IMG/VR virus record: IMGVR_UViG_3300049716_000014
Location: 1-46,178 of that record
From: a virus
Length of the DNA stretch: 46,178 nucleotides
Direction: 5' to 3' (one strand)
The notes under the pieces are model-generated. The model was given only the letters and a program-made list of their open reading frames with translations, did no database searches and was not told where the DNA came from. Shown in pieces: positions 29,397-38,867 of the stretch (positions are counted from its first letter, which is position 1; every line of letters starts with the position of its first letter). The position numbers were made by a program, and so were the translations under genes.

Positions 29397-30620
29397 TTAT
29401 GTTGATTGAAAATCAAAATCACCATAAACTGCTTTTGTACCGGATGTTGTCCAGTTAGAGCCAGTCGAAGCCTTGTAAAAATTAACAACATTACTGTTGG
29501 CAGACATCTCAACTTGTGTAAGAGAATTTGTTATCGGGGTAGAATTATCCATTGAATATCCGGAAGTTTTCTCTATTCCAATGAACGTATTTGTGTTATA
29601 TTGGAGTGTAAAAGATAACTTATTAGCATTAGATGTTCCAACTATGCCATAATATACAGTCACATGTTTACCAAGTTTACAGACGTAAATTTGTTTTACA
29701 GAAATGCTACTGAAGCCAACAATCGTCGAACTTGCGGAGTAATCTGCACAGGCGTTGGTGTAGACGTCGCCACCACTGGAAGAATTTAATATTAAATTTG
29801 AACCGTTTAGTTCAAGATTATTAAAAGTATTTCCTGCGTCATTAACACTTTCTAACTGAATACCATTAGTTGATGCGGTTGTTACAACAAGACGCTGGTC
29901 TGTTCCTTTTCTAACATCAAGAATATCCAAAGGCGAACTCGTCCCGATGCCGACGCTGCCAGTAGTAGTGATTGTTCCGGCAGTCACGTTACCAGTCACG
30001 TTACCAATAAACCCATTCAAGGACGACACCGTCCCATTGTTATAATAAATATTCGACCCGCTATACAGCCAAGGATTTGATGTGTTTGCTATGTTCCCCA
30101 GATTACCGTTTGCAAGCCACCCTATCAATAACCCAGGACTAGATGAAGGAAATGTTAATGGTGTTGAACTATTGACTGAAGATAATGGTGATCGATCTAA
30201 TTGTTCCTGTAATTGCTGTGAAATCATAGTCAACTTATCACTCATCCCCATAACCACTGGTGAAGGTGAGGGCCCTTGATTACTAGCCGCAACTTGTTGC
30301 GTAAAAGGCTCAACACGAAGCAATATTATCTGCGTTCCGGAAGCTAAAGGAGATCCGCTAACAGGATATAACACGGACTGCGTTACGGTATTGACAGAGA
30401 AGTTTGATGTCTGTTGCGTAACATTACCATTTATGTCAACCGTATAGACCTGAATATCGGTAGATAATAATATAGGGAATGTGTAATTGAAAGATGTGGT
30501 TACGCCATTACCAAAATAAATATTTTTATTGATTGCAGATGATACGATGGCGTAACTTGGCGTTGATATGGCTGATAATAGGCCAAAGGCTACCAGGGCG
30601 GACAACATTAATCTTTTCAT
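29397..30620 (-). CDS. Tail fibre with T7-type N-terminus and Sec signal peptide
   Basis: 407 residues, strong AAGGAG before the ATG. Residues 1-24 (MKRLMLSALVAFGLLSAIST then PSYA) are a signal peptide with an AxA-type site. After it, INKNIYFGNGVTTSFNYTFP, TDIQVYTVD and a NQGP turn match the T7 tail-fibre N-terminal domain that binds the tail. The rest is a Gly/Thr/Ser beta shaft and a tip. A T7-type fibre domain is normally not secreted, so the signal peptide is odd. Confidence 0.75.
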   Translation of the reverse strand: MKRLMLSALVAFGLLSAISTPSYAIVSSAINKNIYFGNGVTTSFNYTFPILLSTDIQVYTVDINGNVTQQTSNFSVNTVTQSVLYPVSGSPLASGTQIILLRVEPFTQQVAASNQGPSPSPVVMGMSDKLTMISQQLQEQLDRSPLSSVNSSTPLTFPSSSPGLLIGWLANGNLGNIANTSNPWLYSGSNIYYNNGTVSSLNGFIGNVTGNVTAGTITTTGSVGIGTSSPLDILDVRKGTDQRLVVTTASTNGIQLESVNDAGNTFNNLELNGSNLILNSSSGGDVYTNACADYSASSTIVGFSSISVKQIYVCKLGKHVTVYYGIVGTSNANKLSFTLQYNTNTFIGIEKTSGYSMDNSTPITNSLTQVEMSANSNVVNFYKASTGSNWTTSGTKAVYGDFDFQST

Positions 30621-30630
30621 TTAACGCTCC

Positions 30631-33600
30631 TTATTGTATTTTATGCTTATCGTAGAAGGTGGCAAGCAATTCCCCAACTCTTTTTATTTCATTTGGCGAC
30701 GCTTTTCCTGCGCTTTCCATGCGTTGGTACTTATCTTGCAACATAGTTTTTAATTCGTCCTGATCTTCTGCGCTCATATCATTCATATTTCCATCAGCCT
30801 TCTTAATAATCTTCTCTACGGACAAATGCTTGTATGCTTTCTCTACTGGCGTTTGATCTGCCTTTGCTTGTAAAGCATTAACACGTTCTTGAGATATATC
30901 GCCAGATTGAAGGTATTTATTAGCGGAAGTTTGATCGCCTTTTTCTAAGCCTTTTTCAACTTCTTGATCGATATCTTTAGCTTTGTTAGATTCGGATTGT
31001 CCTTGTGAAAAACGGCTAAGACCTGTAACAAGGGTTGCACTACCGGCAATATCTGATGGCTTTCCTTCTGTGGCATTTTTGACCTGTTCTCCAACGTAAC
31101 CAGCTGGCCCTGGCTGAACAACAAAAGGCAAAGGAGCGACCGTTGAAAGCAATTCTGACACATAATTGACTTGTTTTGTAACTGCTTCTTTATATTCTTC
31201 GGGGACTGTCTTGGCTATCTGTGCGCCAACTCCACCAGTTTCTTTTGTTATATCCTGACCAGCATAACTTGTATGGGAAGCCCATGTAACTACAAGCCTT
31301 GCAACTGGCGATAGTTTTCCTTGTAAGTACCTGCTTATGCCAGTTAGCCCGCTCTCACCAATATCAGACAACATTTTAACAATCTCACCCGTAGCGGCGG
31401 GGTACATTGATATATGATTCTTTGGAGAGAGTTCAATCTCCATTTTATGACCTTTGCTGTTTTCATTAGTAAAATGTCCGTTGATCATATAATTAGCAAG
31501 CTGTGTGGCCGCTGTGCCATATAATAAGCCCTTAATTACTATTGCCCTTGTGGCATTGCCTTCTGTGCCTTGACTTCCTGCAATCCCTTTCCAGTCAGAT
31601 ACTCCCGAACCTGCGGAACGAATAGCAGAATATAGCCAATCAGGAGCAAACCACGCTGTACGAGCAGCTGTTATAGCTTCCTTGCTGTATCCAAGTCCTG
31701 CCCAATTGTGACCACCAAAGGCATTGTTGGAGGCTTGCGCATACCCACGATCCGCCTGTAAGCGTTCTTCATCCGTTGCGTCTGGATGTGCTAAGTCCCA
31801 TTTTGCTGTATTGCGCATGAAATTATCAACCTTGTAATACTCGCCCATGACTTGAAATAAATTATGCGTATGCCAATCAACTAACTGTGCGGCCTGTTTA
31901 ATTACTGGCAATGAGGTAATCTTGTTCAACCAACTCGCGTCTTTTCCGGTAGCATTGGCTAATTTTATTACGTCTATATTGGATTGGACTTTATTTGACA
32001 TTCCAACGCCAGTGCGAAGCATTCGTAAGCGACCTTCTTTAAAATCTTCTTGTTGCATAAGATTGCTTAATTGTCCTGTAAATGTATCTTTAAGACCTTT
32101 AATGCCGCCAGGGGAAGATAACTTTTGAAGAATGAATTGTTTATCATGGAATAGGCCAACCATAACGTTGATTGACTTAACAGCATTATTCAACGCTCCG
32201 GCTTTCTGCATAAATCCGACCTTCTTGAGATTGTCAGGATCAGTTATAACAGACATATCATCAGCTATGGCGGCAGGAGCAACAAATACTTGCTTCAATA
32301 TCTTCTGATTCCCTTGTTCATCCATGATGGCTTCTTTAGTGTCTTTATACTTCATGGGTATATCGCGGGACATATTACCAACTTGTTTCCAACCAGCAGG
32401 AACGCTATCTTTATTAACCCAATCGCCCATATCTTTAGGAGCGGACTCCTGCGCATATTGTCTGCCAACGGTAACACTTGCAGCTTCTTCTCCGTGGATA
32501 CCAATTAGATCTGGGTAGTTCATTGTCTTGAAACGCTTGCCACCGATAACGGCATCGATCATATTCTCATAGAAACGCTTTTTGGAATGGCCTGTGCTTT
32601 GCTGTGGATTATCATAGTCGTTACCTTTTAGGACACGTTCGGCTGGCTCGTCTTGATACATGCGGTTAATGCCGTAGTTTTCAAGAAACGACCGTATAGC
32701 ACCAACTGATTTCATTGCAAGACCGGATTCTTTGAAGTATTGATTGCCTAAAGCAATGCCCTGTTTGGCTTCATCTGAAAGGCTCAATGCAAGTTCAGCG
32801 GCAGGCTTGACTTCTTTTTCCCAATATTCCTTATTATATTCATCAACTTCTTTATCGGCCTTATCAATCCATTCTGCGATCTTAGCCTCATCACCACCAA
32901 AACTGGCATAAATAGACATGGCGTCTTGCTGTGATTTATCTTTTTCAATCCCGCGTATATCATCAGCCAAGTCCTGAACGCGTACAACCTGTTCTTGATA
33001 CCTGCCAATGTATCGTTTGACAATATCTCGTCCTGTTTTGTTTAAATCAACGTCTCCACGTTTGCCAACGACTTCTTTGATACCTAAAGGCTTTAATGGA
33101 AAATATTTTTGTTTTTCTAAATCTTTTTCTTCCATAAATTTAGGTATATGCTGACCCGCAGTATCTTGAATACTTTTTTCATTAGCAAATTCACCTCTTA
33201 ATATTGATTCAAAAAATTCTTTTGATTTATCAAGATTAGCACCAAAGAACTTTTGAATACGATAAGATAGTCTTTGAAACAATCCTTTTATTCTGTCTGA
33301 AAATGTTCCAGAAATTGCTTTACCATCTTTTAATTGCGCATCTTTTCCTTGCCCAGCATATTCAGTAAATTCACGCATCAAATGTTCTTCAGAAATATGA
33401 TCTATTCTTCCTTGATAATCTTTATCACTTTCTCCTTCTTCACGTTCAATATTGACATTATTTCTTTCAGCAGCACCATCTAATAATGTTCTTTTCTCGC
33501 TAGGAGTTAAAAACATATCGAATATTGAATGCCCCATTTCATGTAAATATGTTATAAGCGGAGCATCTTTTGCTATTCTTGTTTTAAGATCATAATAAAG

Positions 33601-35622
33601 TCCAAGTCCTTTTTTACCCGCTTCCGTCATTAAATATTCTACATTAACTAAAGAATCTGCGAGTTGTGGAAAATATTTCCTAACTAATTCCCTTCCAGAT
33701 ATTTCAGCTTTACCTTTTTCTTCTTCTGTTAGTTCTTTGCCAATTTTAATACTATTAATATCTCCTTGTGGCACTAATTCATTTGTTTGGAATTTAGGAT
33801 TATCTTCATCTACTAATCCACCGGTCATGGGGGAGATGGGTTTTTCTTCAACATTTGACTCAACTACAGGTTCGCCTTTAGCGGCACGACGTTCATTTAA
33901 TTTTTGCTTCCATTCAGCAACGTCTTTAGCGGCATTGACAATATCTTCATCTGAAACATTTTCTAATTTACTCTTTGCTTCTTCTACACTACCATATCCA
34001 TGAGCTAAATTACTTCTCATATTATCAATCAATTCTTTATCAGTATATTGTCCATCACGTTCATTTACTGACAACTTGAATTGAGAATAAAAATCCTCTA
34101 ACTGGCTTTCTAAGTCAACTCCATATCTACCGTTACCTTCAAGTTCTTTCTCGGACTGTTCGTTATCTTCGGACATATTCAATTCTTCTTCACTTACACG
34201 TTCAGCATAAATGTTCTCAAGAAAATCCAATTCCTTTTGTGATGCCCCCGCTTCATAGCGAGTATCCATCAAACTTTCGAGGTTTTCTGTGTCAAGACTC
34301 CTAACTTGCTTTTCAACTTCCGCAAGTGATACATTGGAGGTGTTTTTGACTTTTCCTTTCCCGCCTTCTTTTTCACCTGAAAAATATCCATTTAATTCTC
34401 CTTTAAGCATAAGATTTTTATAATAATCAGGCCCCTTAACTCCAAAATTCTTTTCACCTTCAAATTGAGATGCGAAATCTCTTAAATTCTGCCACGGCCC
34501 ATTTGCTAATTTTAACCTTTCATCATTTGTCAATGATGCAACAACTTTTGGAGGTAAATATTGTGAAAGATAATCCAACAATAATGGGCTTTGACCTTTC
34601 TGAAAACTACCCTGTTGTTCTCCTTCGGCATTAGGAATATTATCCGGTGATGCTTCTCCCGCAAGGACAGCCTTCACCTCCGGCGTCTCAATCCCCGTCT
34701 TAGGCAACCCATTCTCCGTAATCTCATTCGCAATAGCGTCCCAATGAGGGCTTTGTGCCATGTTGATAATATTTGTGAAAGGCACACGAATAGGCTTACC
34801 AGAAGCAACTGATGCGTCAATGTGCTGTCGTGTTACCTCTAATCTTCCAAGCAATTCCTGTTTAGCGTCATTAGGAAGATTACTGTCTGTAATTGCTTTG
34901 ATGTGTTCAGCGGCTAAGTCCATTGTAGGAACAGCGTCTACTGGATGAGGAGCAATATCCCCTAATAACCATCCAATAAGGCTTTCAGCGCCTTTCTCAA
35001 CAAATTCACCTGCGCCATGCGCCGCAACCGCACCAACAACAATTTTAGGAATCTCCAATAAATCTTTAATAAACTGATTTGTTTCTTTAGGAAGAAATTT
35101 ATCTTCCGCCATTCCAAGCAACTTATCTATGCCAGTGAATACACCTAATCCTAATAACCCTTTTGTGGTTAATAAAGCACCTGCGGCAATTCCGCCTTCT
35201 GCGGCAACTGGCGCTAACATTCCTTCTGTCATTAATGCGCCAAGATATTGTCCTTTAGTTGGTTCAGACATCATACCTGTAATCTTTGGATTCCTTGAAA
35301 GTTGATCGTAATTCTTCGCCGCATCAGTCATGGACATCCCCGTTGACTTAGAGATGCTATAAATATTGCCAACTTCTGCTTGATTATCAGCAGTAGACTT
35401 AACAAATGGAGATCGAATAAAATCTAATGCTTGTTCTTGCCAAGTCTTAGGTTGTGATTTTTGGTATTGTGGATCAGGCGTAAATGAACTCAAGTCAAAA
35501 GCGGGCATGGCAGATACAGCTTTACCATCTTCTGTATCTGGTACAAACGAACTCATGTCAAATTGCGTTGTATCAGCTTGCGCTGGTGCTGTTGCTAGTT
35601 GATTTCCCACTTGAATCTCCAC
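30631..35622 (-). CDS. Large internal ejection protein with zinc-protease motif
   Basis: 1663 residues, in the range of the T7 gp16-type ejection proteins. Near residue 693 there is ITYLHEMGHSIFDMFL, a HExxH zinc metallopeptidase motif, followed by EEHLMREFTEYAGQGK with a possible third ligand. This replaces the transglycosylase seen at the start of gp16. The last third has the conserved TAWFAPDWLYSAIRSAGSG region and helical membrane-like parts. The N-terminus holds a repeated FDMSSFVPD/FDLSSFTPD motif. It is likely ejected into the cell to form a channel and digest host material. It overlaps the upstream gene by 50 bases. Confidence 0.75.
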   Translation of the reverse strand: MEIQVGNQLATAPAQADTTQFDMSSFVPDTEDGKAVSAMPAFDLSSFTPDPQYQKSQPKTWQEQALDFIRSPFVKSTADNQAEVGNIYSISKSTGMSMTDAAKNYDQLSRNPKITGMMSEPTKGQYLGALMTEGMLAPVAAEGGIAAGALLTTKGLLGLGVFTGIDKLLGMAEDKFLPKETNQFIKDLLEIPKIVVGAVAAHGAGEFVEKGAESLIGWLLGDIAPHPVDAVPTMDLAAEHIKAITDSNLPNDAKQELLGRLEVTRQHIDASVASGKPIRVPFTNIINMAQSPHWDAIANEITENGLPKTGIETPEVKAVLAGEASPDNIPNAEGEQQGSFQKGQSPLLLDYLSQYLPPKVVASLTNDERLKLANGPWQNLRDFASQFEGEKNFGVKGPDYYKNLMLKGELNGYFSGEKEGGKGKVKNTSNVSLAEVEKQVRSLDTENLESLMDTRYEAGASQKELDFLENIYAERVSEEELNMSEDNEQSEKELEGNGRYGVDLESQLEDFYSQFKLSVNERDGQYTDKELIDNMRSNLAHGYGSVEEAKSKLENVSDEDIVNAAKDVAEWKQKLNERRAAKGEPVVESNVEEKPISPMTGGLVDEDNPKFQTNELVPQGDINSIKIGKELTEEEKGKAEISGRELVRKYFPQLADSLVNVEYLMTEAGKKGLGLYYDLKTRIAKDAPLITYLHEMGHSIFDMFLTPSEKRTLLDGAAERNNVNIEREEGESDKDYQGRIDHISEEHLMREFTEYAGQGKDAQLKDGKAISGTFSDRIKGLFQRLSYRIQKFFGANLDKSKEFFESILRGEFANEKSIQDTAGQHIPKFMEEKDLEKQKYFPLKPLGIKEVVGKRGDVDLNKTGRDIVKRYIGRYQEQVVRVQDLADDIRGIEKDKSQQDAMSIYASFGGDEAKIAEWIDKADKEVDEYNKEYWEKEVKPAAELALSLSDEAKQGIALGNQYFKESGLAMKSVGAIRSFLENYGINRMYQDEPAERVLKGNDYDNPQQSTGHSKKRFYENMIDAVIGGKRFKTMNYPDLIGIHGEEAASVTVGRQYAQESAPKDMGDWVNKDSVPAGWKQVGNMSRDIPMKYKDTKEAIMDEQGNQKILKQVFVAPAAIADDMSVITDPDNLKKVGFMQKAGALNNAVKSINVMVGLFHDKQFILQKLSSPGGIKGLKDTFTGQLSNLMQQEDFKEGRLRMLRTGVGMSNKVQSNIDVIKLANATGKDASWLNKITSLPVIKQAAQLVDWHTHNLFQVMGEYYKVDNFMRNTAKWDLAHPDATDEERLQADRGYAQASNNAFGGHNWAGLGYSKEAITAARTAWFAPDWLYSAIRSAGSGVSDWKGIAGSQGTEGNATRAIVIKGLLYGTAATQLANYMINGHFTNENSKGHKMEIELSPKNHISMYPAATGEIVKMLSDIGESGLTGISRYLQGKLSPVARLVVTWASHTSYAGQDITKETGGVGAQIAKTVPEEYKEAVTKQVNYVSELLSTVAPLPFVVQPGPAGYVGEQVKNATEGKPSDIAGSATLVTGLSRFSQGQSESNKAKDIDQEVEKGLEKGDQTSANKYLQSGDISQERVNALQAKADQTPVEKAYKHLSVEKIIKKADGNMNDMSAEDQDELKTMLQDKYQRMESAGKASPNEIKRVGELLATFYDKHKIQ

Positions 35623-37237
35623 TTGATTTGCTTTTTATAATTTCCACATGTAAGTCTGGAAAAACAGTCCTTCTATTACCATACTTATCGCTACCAGTAA
35701 TGCCGCCCTCTGGAATATTCGCCAACTTAGGATTTAACTGCAAAGCATGATTCCTCATAGCCCCAGTCATTGCCTGCGTAGAATCGGAATTAGGCGCTTG
35801 CATGGCGGTAGTGTAATCTTTAATCAATCCAGTAAACCCAGGCTTATCCTTGCCATAATCAGTCAACGTCTTTATCCCTGCCGTAACTGCTATCTGATTT
35901 GGATCAGGTTCTTTCCCTTCATCTGCGTCTGCTTTCACCGGCATATACTGCCCGCGCATAGTCAATAACTGTGCGGCGATATTTTGTTGCTCTTGCGTTA
36001 TCTTGCCAGTGGCTTTGGAATTGAATATCTTAACAGCCTCATCAACCAATGCGTTAGATGATGGAGCCTTGGCTAATGCAACCAAATGATTAGCAAAAAT
36101 TTCGTTCTGCTTTGATAAGAATTGCTTATTCTGCGCCATGCGGCCTTGAAGCTCTTTTATGTTTATATCTTCCGGTTTTTGTGCTTGTTGCGCATTAAGT
36201 CCAATTGGATGGGCATTGATTGAAGCCGAAGCTGCCATTTTAAGTTTATCGTCAATAGGCAATCCATTAATAGAGCCTTGGTTATGTAATCCCACAACTC
36301 CATTGGCCATATCCTTGATAAATTGGAGATTATTTCCTTGTTGTTTAATGTCCGCTAATTTCTCTTGTGCTTTTGAATAACCGATTGCGGCTTTTTCTAC
36401 CTTATCGCTAATCTCGTTTAAATCTTCCGATGCCAAAAATTTAGATGTAGCTCCCAACATTGCTTGGGCATCATCATTACTCATGCCGTTTGTAACTCCG
36501 CCAATAGTTGCATTTAAGACTGTTTGCTTATACGCCTTTTGTTGATTCTTCTGGATCTCCTCTGGTGGTAATCCTGCATACGCTCCCTGTTTCATTGTTG
36601 AATCTGATACTTCATGTAGAACATTCATTAAATCGGGGATAGTCTTAACGTTGCCGCCAGAAGCAACCGCGTTGGCCGTGCTTGCTGTCAAAGTATCATT
36701 AACATACGCTTTCTGTTGTCTCGACTGCCAATCAGATACGGAACTTAATCCGCCGGCATAGACTGACCCAAATAGCCGCTGCCTTGTCTTGTTAAGCTCA
36801 AGCAATTCCGGTTCTTTAGGGCTATTCGCTTGCATAGCCGCAGTCATGCGTTGTGAATATTCATCAGCAATACCAGTTGCCCATTTACCTTGGCGATCAA
36901 GCAGGCCATCTGGTATTTGAATCTCTTGATTTGTATCAGGATCAATAACCGTTTTCATCCGGTCATTGTGGAGAATATCTACTTGATCCGCACGAAAACC
37001 TTCTTTATCTTCGTAAAGATTAGCCTGCTGTATCCACATTTTCTGTTGGATAAGGCGATCAGCGATGTCAATAGCTCCGGCTTGAACTTTAGCGCCAACC
37101 TTTTCTCCCGCCTCTGCCTGTGCTACCCCAAACATATTGGGATTAGCCACCGGCTGTTTGGGCATAGGAACTTGCGCCATCTCTGGCTGTGGCGTTGGTG
37201 CTTCATAATCTGCGTTTGGTACTCTTATGCCTGCCAT
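35573..37237 (-). CDS. Internal virion (ejection) protein
   Basis: 554 residues with GAGGTAAAT before the ATG. After a proline-rich N-terminus it is mostly helical, with GDIQ/QKAY-type segments such as VSDWQSRQQKAYVNDTLTAS and a long helical middle, as in T7 gp15-like internal proteins. It has no membrane segment. By position (between the gp14-like and gp16-like genes) it should be part of the ejected channel. Family match is by position and composition. Confidence 0.65.
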   Translation of the reverse strand: MAGIRVPNADYEAPTPQPEMAQVPMPKQPVANPNMFGVAQAEAGEKVGAKVQAGAIDIADRLIQQKMWIQQANLYEDKEGFRADQVDILHNDRMKTVIDPDTNQEIQIPDGLLDRQGKWATGIADEYSQRMTAAMQANSPKEPELLELNKTRQRLFGSVYAGGLSSVSDWQSRQQKAYVNDTLTASTANAVASGGNVKTIPDLMNVLHEVSDSTMKQGAYAGLPPEEIQKNQQKAYKQTVLNATIGGVTNGMSNDDAQAMLGATSKFLASEDLNEISDKVEKAAIGYSKAQEKLADIKQQGNNLQFIKDMANGVVGLHNQGSINGLPIDDKLKMAASASINAHPIGLNAQQAQKPEDINIKELQGRMAQNKQFLSKQNEIFANHLVALAKAPSSNALVDEAVKIFNSKATGKITQEQQNIAAQLLTMRGQYMPVKADADEGKEPDPNQIAVTAGIKTLTDYGKDKPGFTGLIKDYTTAMQAPNSDSTQAMTGAMRNHALQLNPKLANIPEGGITGSDKYGNRRTVFPDLHVEIIKSKSSGDSSGKSTSNSTSAS

Positions 37238-37244
37238 ATTTACC

Positions 37245-37916
37245 TCATAATTTTAATGGACTAAAATCTGGAGAATCAGAACTACCAACACCACCAGATG
37301 CTCCTAACGGTGTTCCCGTATTAGTTGTTTGCATCTTATACCCAATCCCAGCCACCGTAGAAGCCGTACTCAATAATGTTCCCGTAGCGTTCATTTCCCC
37401 TGCCGCCATCTCATTCTGTCCCTGAATAGTATCTAATGCAGCCTGCTGTGTATCAGTAAACATCTGTTCTGCCGCCGCAGTTTTAATGCTCCAAATCTTA
37501 TTCTGTGCGTTATAACTAAGCATGGATTCGTCACGGTTACCTTTAGTAAATTGATTTGTTGCTAAATTCTCCGCTGTAACTGAATTAGCCGTGATGCCAT
37601 TGGCAGACTCCGCAGCTCTCATTTCACCAGCTGTTTGCGCATTCTTAAAAGCTAATGACTGTGATTCAAGTTCTCCTTGTTGGGCAACCTGTTCTGATTG
37701 AGCTTGACCTACCTCATAGGCGGCCTGGGCATCTACTTGCTCTTGTTGCGCTTGATAATTCTGGAAAGCCTTGGAAGCTGCTCCTTGTTGATAACTAGAA
37801 TAAGCTGAAAATCCACCGGAGACAACGGCTGTGCCAATAGCTATCCAAGCCATTGTGCCACGTTCATTTCCCATATATCTAGGGAAACTTTCTATCATAA
37901 ATTTAAAAAAACTCAT
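37245..37916 (-). CDS. Internal virion protein, gp14-like
   Basis: 223 residues. A hydrophobic glycine-rich segment (AWIAIGTAVVSGGFSAYSSY) is followed by a long alanine/glutamine-rich helical domain (AAYEVGQAQSEQVAQQGELE) and a polar tail. This is the usual form of gp14-like ejection proteins, which enter the host membrane. The ATG overlaps the upstream stop (ATGA at 37916-37913). An inner start at 37853 would put the hydrophobic part at the N-terminus. Confidence 0.7.
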   Translation of the reverse strand: MSFFKFMIESFPRYMGNERGTMAWIAIGTAVVSGGFSAYSSYQQGAASKAFQNYQAQQEQVDAQAAYEVGQAQSEQVAQQGELESQSLAFKNAQTAGEMRAAESANGITANSVTAENLATNQFTKGNRDESMLSYNAQNKIWSIKTAAAEQMFTDTQQAALDTIQGQNEMAAGEMNATGTLLSTASTVAGIGYKMQTTNTGTPLGASGGVGSSDSPDFSPLKL

Positions 37917-38356
37917 TTTGCCTCCGCAAATGCTTCTAAAAAATCATTTTCTTGTTCATCTAAATCCTTGTAATCATTCGTTGCGTGAATTCTCTCAAGT
38001 TCTTCTATATCACGAATATTATCAGGATTCGCGTGAATTGTGATCCATACAGTATCTTCATGGGTATAGATAACGCGTTTTGTCCCAACATTAGTGACCA
38101 TGTGCATAGGAGCCTTAACACGCATTACGCCTTTCTCCGTTAAAACACTGCAATCGCCTAGTAACATAAAAGTTGCGTGAGATTTCTTAAATATTCTTGT
38201 TACGATAACGTATCCTCTTGGAAGAAATACTTCTCGTATATAAAGCCCTTCTGCAAAACTATGCTTTAATGGAAAAGCATTTCCCCATAATGCTCCAGGC
38301 ATCTTCTCAATTTTATCCTGTATTGTAAGTATATTGTTTCTCGTTGCTAAATCCAT
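37913..38356 (-). CDS. Cupin-like tail-region protein
   Basis: 147 residues. HSFAEGLYIREVFLPRGYVI, then ATFMLLGDCSVLTEKGVMRV and TKRVIYTHEDTVWITIHANP form the beta-barrel pattern of a small cupin-type protein that recurs in podoviruses between tail and ejection genes. No metal ligands are sure. It overlaps the neighbours on both sides. Role unknown, perhaps assembly. Confidence 0.65.
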   Translation of the reverse strand: MDLATRNNILTIQDKIEKMPGALWGNAFPLKHSFAEGLYIREVFLPRGYVIVTRIFKKSHATFMLLGDCSVLTEKGVMRVKAPMHMVTNVGTKRVIYTHEDTVWITIHANPDNIRDIEELERIHATNDYKDLDEQENDFLEAFAEAK

Positions 38357-38835
38357 ATTTCCCTCGAGAATTTATAACGTTGAAACGGCATCATATCAAC
38401 CCCCATGTTCACTTTGCCGTCCCATCTTCCTCCAACAAAATCTAACCATTTGCGAGATTCTCTGTTCCTTAAATCAACATACGCAATCAACACAGGATAT
38501 ATTTCAAGCATTTTTCTAATCCAGTCTTTCGTATTGCGTAAAAAATTTCTTCCAATCAATTTTAATCCGTTTGTTTTCAACAACCACATTGTAGGTCCAT
38601 CACTTAAATCCATTATGCCAAACATTGCGACTATCTTTGCATTGTGTTCTACAGTCATGACAACCGTTGATTTCTTAAAGCTATTTAAGCAAGCATCTAC
38701 AGGAGATGATCTGTCATAATTATATAATTCCTGTGCGTCTTGTTCACAAAGGTTATTGCCTAAAACCTGACAATCTGATTCCTTTGCTATGCGAATATCC
38801 CCTACAACCTTATCATGGTAAGTTAAGTAGCTCAT
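38347..38835 (-). CDS. GNAT acetyltransferase-like protein (gp13-like)
   Basis: 162 residues. The fold pattern of a short GNAT is visible: STVVMTVEHNAKIVAMFGIM (strands 2-3), then NGLKLIGRNFLRNTKDWIRK (helix) and VLIAYVDLRNRESRKWLDFV. It is like the T7 gp13 family of internal virion A proteins, which have a degenerate acetyltransferase fold. The coenzyme A loop is not conserved clearly, so activity is doubtful. Confidence 0.7.
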   Translation of the reverse strand: MSYLTYHDKVVGDIRIAKESDCQVLGNNLCEQDAQELYNYDRSSPVDACLNSFKKSTVVMTVEHNAKIVAMFGIMDLSDGPTMWLLKTNGLKLIGRNFLRNTKDWIRKMLEIYPVLIAYVDLRNRESRKWLDFVGGRWDGKVNMGVDMMPFQRYKFSREIWI

Positions 38836-38867
38836 GAGTCTGCTATAGTTCCTACACCTGATACTGA

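Noticed and set aside
26433-30620. Diversity-generating retroelement acting on the fibre genes, as in BPP-1
   Set aside because: No reverse transcriptase gene and no template/variable repeat pair seen anywhere in the window.
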